From positions 1 through 18,845 of the forward strand of contig JABAYZ010000119.1 of NCBI GenBank assembly GCA_018608735.1: 18,845 nt of DNA. Reading direction: 5' to 3'. Below, one piece after another: positions 15,824 to 18,845 of this stretch. Positions within the stretch are counted from its first letter, which is position 1, and each line of letters begins with the position of its first letter. The position numbers and the translations under genes were made by a program. Origin of the DNA: Flavobacteriaceae bacterium (GTDB lineage: Bacteria > Bacteroidota > Bacteroidia > Flavobacteriales > Flavobacteriaceae). The notes beneath the pieces were generated by a model, which saw only the letters and a program-made list of their open reading frames with translations, was not told the origin of the DNA and searched no databases.

Positions 15824-16406
15824 ATGAAACAAAACTTTTTATTGACGTTAATTACTGATTTTCAGTATAAAATCTTTTTCTCAAGATTCTAAATTCAGTC
15901 TCGAATTAAACTATCCTATTCCGATTGACAACAACTTCGTTGGAGAAAATTATAACGGAATTATTGATATTGGTGTTGATTATAGATTAGCTAATCTGAA
16001 TCCAGTAAACATTGGAATTTCACTTAACGGTGGAGTTTTAGTGAACAACTCGAATCAAAATAATGGATTTCGAGATTTTAAAGTCACATCGTATGTGATT
16101 CAACCAAGAATATTTGGAAACTTGGATTTAGAATCAATAGATAAGTTTCATCCAACTGTTGGATTAGGATATACGATTATGGTTTTTGATGCTTCTGGAA
16201 TAAATAACGGATTTGACGTTTCAGATGCAAGCGACACTCTAAGTGGGTTTAATTTTAATTTTGGACTTACTTACGACATTACTGAGAAACTTTTTGTTCA
16301 AGCTCAATATGACTTTGTCAAACTCAGAGTTGATAATGATGTTCCAGATTTAAAATTCAATACGAATGTAACTATTTTGAAAATTGGACTTGGTTATAGA
16401 CTATAA
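15824..16406 (+). pseudogene. Small outer-membrane beta-barrel protein gene, frameshifted in the signal peptide
   Basis: The body in one frame (15852-16406) is a small barrel: after SFSQ come SKFSLELNYPIPIDNNF, GIIDIGVDYRLANLNPVNIGISLNGG, TVGLGYTIMVF, FNFNFGLTYDITEKLFVQAQYDF, and a terminal strand TVTILKIGLGYRL-type ending in L. This frame has no ATG before the GTG at 16041 and a stop at 15849-15851. In another frame the ATG at 15824 gives MKQNFLLTL. Skipping one base at 15851 fuses this to LLIFSIKSFSQ, making a textbook signal peptide and a 193-residue protein. So the gene has a one-base insertion (or two-base loss) near 15848-15852, not in a homopolymer. It may be inactive, or the base may be a sequencing error. 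OmpW/OMP_b-brl-like class; role unknown. Confidence 0.75.
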
Positions 16407-16431
16407 AAAAAGAAGTATCTAATGGAATCCT

Positions 16432-16458
16432 CGCTAGCGCCACGCTTTAGCGTGGTGC
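16432..16458 (-). repeat. REP-like hairpin, left arm of a BIME-like pair
   Basis: GCGCCACGC (16437-16445) pairs with GCGTGGTGC (16450-16458) over the loop TTTA, with one G-T wobble. On the - strand the stem is followed by GCTAGCGAGGATT, nearly the same tail as the + strand tail of the second hairpin at 16601-16610. CGCTAGCG (16432-16439) is itself a palindrome. Placed 25 bp after the barrel gene, it could also act in mRNA 3'-end protection. Confidence 0.6.
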
Positions 16459-16565
16459 CCAGTGTGAGAAGCAAAATAAGTAGAAAATATAATACCCCGC
16501 TGATATGTGAAATAGAAGATTTAACGAAGTCAATCTTTTCGCGTTCCAAATAAATTTGTAAACTA

Positions 16566-16612
16566 CACGAAAGCTTGCCTGCTGCAAGCATGGATTCGTG
16601 CGGTAGCGGAGT
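16566..16612 (+). repeat. REP-like hairpin, right arm of a BIME-like pair
   Basis: Nested stems: CACGAA (16566-16571) with TTCGTG (16595-16600), and GCTTGC (16573-16578) with GCAAGC (16584-16589) around the loop CTGCT, with a bulge ATGGA. The stem is followed by CGGTAGCGGAGTATT, containing the GTAG foot typical of REP sequences mobilised by Y1 (RAYT) transposases. Opposite orientation to the left hairpin. Confidence 0.55.
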
Positions 16613-16700
16613 ATTAAAACAGTATGACCGATTATCAAAATCTGAAACATAGAAATGCAAAAAAATCATTCGAGAAATGTTTGTGGATTAAAGTATAAAG

Positions 16701-16731
16701 TTGCTAAATTTAGAAACTTTGTGTATGTTTG
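16701..16731 (+). promoter_or_regulatory. Promoter of the toxin-antitoxin operon (TTG-20-TATGTTTG)
   Basis: TTG at 16701-16703 and TATGTTTG at 16724-16731 are separated by 20 nt, a good Bacteroidetes promoter. The toxin start follows 20 nt after the -7 box. Autoregulation by the antitoxin would be expected, but no clear palindrome was seen over it. Confidence 0.7.
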
Positions 16732-16751
16732 TATTATAAGATATCTATCTA

Positions 16752-17081
16752 TTGGAATATTTCAAAACAATATTTTTAGAAAGTGCTGCTGGTTTTATAA
16801 AAAATTTGGATGCTAAAACCCGAAAGAAAGTATTTTATAATATTAGGTTGGCTGAAAAATCCAATGACCCTAAGCTCTTTAAAAAATTAACAAATGATAT
16901 TTGGGAGTTTAGAGTTCGATTTTCAAACAATCAGATAAGATTATTGTCATTTTGGGATAAAAGAGACAACGAAAATACGTTAGTTATTACAACAAATGGC
17001 TTTGTCAAAAAAACGCAGAAAACCCCCAAAACGGAGATTAATAAAGCGAAAAAAATAAGGAGTGAATATCTAAAATATTAA
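16752..17081 (+). CDS. higB: HigB/RelE-superfamily toxin (phage Gp49-like), 109 aa
   Basis: Type II toxin, predicted ribosome-dependent or RNA-degrading RNase of the RelE/ParE fold. The sequence has the HigB/Gp49 layout: a helix AAGFIKNLDAKTRKKVFYNIRLAEKSND, then LFKKLTNDIWEFRVRFSNNQIRLLSFWDKRD strands (about 42-72), then TLVITTNGFVKKTQKTPKTEINKAKKI (about 76-102). Basic residues in the final strands are where the catalytic and rRNA contacts lie in the family. The start is TTG at 16752: an in-frame TAA at 16737-16739 leaves no upstream ATG, and MEYFKTIFLE gives the expected N-terminus. Toxin precedes antitoxin, as in higBA; the gap is 4 nt. Confidence 0.88.
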   Translation: MEYFKTIFLESAAGFIKNLDAKTRKKVFYNIRLAEKSNDPKLFKKLTNDIWEFRVRFSNNQIRLLSFWDKRDNENTLVITTNGFVKKTQKTPKTEINKAKKIRSEYLKY

Positions 17082-17085
17082 GATT

Positions 17086-17406
17086 ATGGCAAAATTAAAA
17101 TCATACAGCTTATCCGAAATGGAGGATAAGTATATAGGGAAGAAAGGAACTGAAGAAAGAGATGAATATGAGTACGAATTGCGTATGGATTTGTTGGGTC
17201 GTATGATAAAGACCACCCGAAAAGAACGCAACTTAACTCAAGAAAAATTAGGAGAAATGATTGGCGTTAATAAATCACAAATCTCAAAACTTGAGAATAA
17301 TGCAAACAGTGCTAGAATTGAAACCATAATTAGAGTGTTTAAGGCATTAAAAGCTGAAATTCAATTCAATGTAAAACTTGAAAACAACAGAGTTGAAATT
17401 GCGTAA
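17086..17406 (+). CDS. higA: HigA-type antitoxin with XRE helix-turn-helix, 106 aa
   Basis: Cognate antitoxin. The N-terminal 1-36 is a charged linker (SEMEDKYIGKKGTEERDEYEYE) likely to wrap the toxin. An XRE-type HTH follows at about 37-92: LLGRMIKTTRKERNLTQEKLGEMIGVNKSQISKLENNANSARIETIIRVFKAL. The recognition helix is NKSQISKLE (62-70). It probably represses the operon promoter at 16701-16731 alone or with the toxin. Gene order, sizes and 4-nt spacing all fit a higBA module. Confidence 0.92.
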   Translation: MAKLKSYSLSEMEDKYIGKKGTEERDEYEYELRMDLLGRMIKTTRKERNLTQEKLGEMIGVNKSQISKLENNANSARIETIIRVFKALKAEIQFNVKLENNRVEIA

Positions 17407-17510
17407 ACCAAGCGCTTAACAACTCATAAGTAAAACAATTTTAAACAGAAAAAATAGAAGCATCAAATCGATAGCATCTTATAGTGGTTTGAGCAATCCC
17501 ATTTAGATAA

Positions 17511-17541
17511 TTTGGCAGCTCTAAAACTTTTTTTATCTTCG
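17511..17541 (+). promoter_or_regulatory. Promoter of the DUF2851 gene with almost no leader
   Basis: TTTG at 17511-17514, 19-nt spacer, then TATCTTCG at 17534-17541, one mismatch from TAnnTTTG. The ATG at 17546 begins 4 nt after the box, so transcription would start at or near the initiation codon. Confidence 0.55.
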
Positions 17542-17545
17542 TAGG

Positions 17546-18823
17546 ATGCAAGAAGACTTCCTACATTATGTCTGGCAGCATAAAAAAATGAGCCTCAAAT
17601 CATTACAAACCACCACTCAAGAACCGATTATTCTTAAGGCTGTTGGTTTGCCTAATGTCAATTCTGGCCCCGATTTTTTTAATGCTCAATTAAGTATCGG
17701 CACACAAATGTGGGCAGGCAACGTCGAAATCCATGTCAAATCTTCCGATTGGTATGTGCATCATCATGAGACGGATGACGCCTATGATAATGTAATTTTA
17801 CACGTGGTTTGGGAGCACGATATGGATATTTATAGAAAGGACAATACGCCGATTCCTACGCTGGAGCTCAAAAGCTACGTTTTTCCACATACCTTTAAAA
17901 ATTACACTACGTTATTAAACCAAAAGCAATCTTGGATTCCCTGTGAATCAAACATCAAGGAAGTCGATGGATTTACGGTAGCCCATTGGCTAGAACGTTT
18001 GTATTTGGAACGTTTAGAAGTAAAGTACAAAGCCATCGAAACCCAACTCCTAGAATCAAAACATAATTGGGAAGCGGTATTATTTTGGCAACTCGCCAAA
18101 AATTTTGGGTTAAAAGTCAATGGTGAAGCCTTTTTAAGCATTGCAAAGTCAATGGATTTTTCGGTCATTCGAAAATCACAACATGATGTACACCAACTAG
18201 AAGCCTTGTTTTTTGGGCAAGCCGGACTGCTTGATATAGAAGCACAAGACATTTATAGTTCTGAACTTAAAAGTACCTATAAATTCTTAAAACATAAATT
18301 CTCACTTTTAAGAGATGGCGTTCTTCCGGTACAGTTTTTTCGACTGCGTCCGCCTAATTTTCCAACTATACGATTGGCACAGCTAGCAGGATTGTATAGC
18401 CGTATCCCTAAATTATTTTCCAGTATCATCGAAGCACAATCCCTAAACGAATTGTATACTATATTTGAAGGCGCCACTTCCGCGTTTTGGAACACTCATT
18501 ATACCTTTGAGAAGACCTCTAAATCTTCATCAAAAACCCTGACTAAGGCCTTTATGAATTTGATTATTATCAATACCATAATTCCTATTAAATTTGCTTT
18601 CAATTTGTTTAATAGACATTCAAATCAAGATGATGTTGTAGCAATTATTCAAAATATTCCCATGGAGCATAACAGTGTTGTGGATAAATTTCATTCACTA
18701 TATGCATTTGGAAAAACGGCTTTAGAGTCTCAAGCCTTGATTCAACTCAAACAAAATTATTGTTCAAAAAATAAATGCCTTCAATGTGCTATTGGTAGTG
18801 CACTTTTGAATCGAAATTCATAA
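17546..18823 (+). CDS. DUF2851 family protein, 425 aa
   Basis: Conserved Bacteroidetes protein of unknown function. Recognised by the opening MQEDFLHYVWQHK and the blocks GPDFFNAQLSIGTQMWAGNVEIHVKSSDWYVHHHETDDAYDNVILHVVWEHD (about 36-90), WIPCESNIKEVDGFTVAHWLERLYLERLE (about 132-160), WEAVLFWQLAKNFGLKVNGEAFLSIA and FQFFRLRPPNFPTIRLAQLAGL-type text. The C-terminus holds a Cys cluster C406-x4-C411-x2-C414 (CSKNKCLQC), which suggests metal binding. The His/Asp-rich NVEIHVKSSDWYVHHHETD could be a nuclease-like or metal-binding site, but this is only suggestive. Soluble, no signal peptide. The 17407-17545 spacer upstream holds the promoter and the 8-bp palindrome AAGCGCTT at 17410-17417. Confidence 0.88.
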   Translation: MQEDFLHYVWQHKKMSLKSLQTTTQEPIILKAVGLPNVNSGPDFFNAQLSIGTQMWAGNVEIHVKSSDWYVHHHETDDAYDNVILHVVWEHDMDIYRKDNTPIPTLELKSYVFPHTFKNYTTLLNQKQSWIPCESNIKEVDGFTVAHWLERLYLERLEVKYKAIETQLLESKHNWEAVLFWQLAKNFGLKVNGEAFLSIAKSMDFSVIRKSQHDVHQLEALFFGQAGLLDIEAQDIYSSELKSTYKFLKHKFSLLRDGVLPVQFFRLRPPNFPTIRLAQLAGLYSRIPKLFSSIIEAQSLNELYTIFEGATSAFWNTHYTFEKTSKSSSKTLTKAFMNLIIINTIIPIKFAFNLFNRHSNQDDVVAIIQNIPMEHNSVVDKFHSLYAFGKTALESQALIQLKQNYCSKNKCLQCAIGSALLNRNS

Positions 18824-18831
18824 ATTGCAGT

Positions 18832-18845
18832 ATGAAATTATTTTA
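18832..18845 (+). CDS. Start of the next gene, cut by the window edge
   Basis: ATG AAA TTA TTT TA begins 8 nt after the DUF2851 stop, giving MKLF. Preceded by TTGCAGTATG, the same 10 bases as before the YkgJ gene. A PspC-domain protein often follows DUF2851 genes in flavobacteria as I recall it, and MKLF would fit, but four residues prove nothing. Confidence 0.4.

Larger units (their letters stand above)
16407..16751. other. 345-bp intergenic region holding the REP-like element and TA promoter
   Basis: Contains the two inverted hairpins at its left and centre, about 105 bp of AT-rich sequence between them, a 24-codon open frame from 16624 that I cannot assign, and the toxin-antitoxin promoter at 16701-16731. 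No credible gene longer than that was seen on either strand. Confidence 0.6.

Noticed and set aside
15673..15858. 61-codon open frame after the terminator
   Set aside because: It begins inside the terminator stem, has no recognisable motif and overlaps the barrel gene's true start region in another frame.
16041..16043. GTG at 16041 as the start of the small barrel protein
   Set aside because: It would remove the signal peptide and the first strands, which are clearly present upstream in the same frame.
16394..16669. Open frames on the - strand across the REP-like region
   Set aside because: Composition is not protein-like, and they run through the hairpins; best explained as chance.
16624..16698. 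24-codon open frame MTDYQNLKHR...
   Set aside because: Too short, no family recognised, ends immediately before the TA promoter; probably chance or a relic of the repeat element.
17410..17465. GCTTAAC after the antitoxin as a possible integron attC core site
   Set aside because: It fits the RYYYAAC core, but no matching GTTRRRY partner or folded attC structure is present, and no integrase is seen.

Overview
The window looks like chromosomal DNA of a member of the Flavobacteriaceae (Bacteroidetes). The evidence is the low GC content, the lack of obvious Shine-Dalgarno sites, several upstream boxes of the Bacteroidetes -7 type TAnnTTTG, and lineage-typical proteins: a DUF2851 protein, a plug-less TonB-receptor-like barrel next to a giant TPR protein, a NamZ/DUF1343 lipoprotein and an FtsE without an adjacent FtsX. 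The genus cannot be fixed from sequence reading alone. I saw no tRNA, rRNA, CRISPR array or intact transposase.

Layout. 1-2845 holds surface-glycan genes: the 3' part of a GT4 glycosyltransferase on the + strand faces two GT2 glycosyltransferases on the - strand, which form a tight operon behind ftsE (2848-3531). Divergently, 3714-8487 holds a two-gene envelope operon: a 1009-residue secreted TPR protein and a 584-residue outer-membrane beta-barrel with overlapping reading frames. 8484-13333 is a mixed housekeeping stretch: a SAM methyltransferase, an AGCS sodium:amino-acid symporter, a YkgJ-type cysteine-cluster protein, a fatty-acid hydroxylase/sterol desaturase family membrane protein, and a NamZ-like exo-muramidase lipoprotein. 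13342-15622 holds a LolC/E-like ABC permease, divergent from namZ with only 8 bp between start codons, then a cystathionine-beta-synthase-like PLP enzyme closed by a strong intrinsic terminator.

15685-17545 is the accessory part. It holds a small outer-membrane barrel gene whose signal peptide is in a different frame from its body, a pair of inverted REP-like hairpins (a BIME-like element), and a HigBA-type toxin-antitoxin module with its own good promoter. The conserved chromosome seems to resume at 17546 with a DUF2851 protein and the first codons of another gene.

The common theme is the cell envelope: glycosyl transfer, FtsE, barrel plus TPR, peptidoglycan recycling and lipoprotein/ABC export. 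The best candidates for under-described biology are the TPR/barrel pair, the REP-like element with the adjacent frameshifted barrel and TA module, and the very short 5' leaders or fully nested divergent promoters. No dramatic new defence or mobile system was found.
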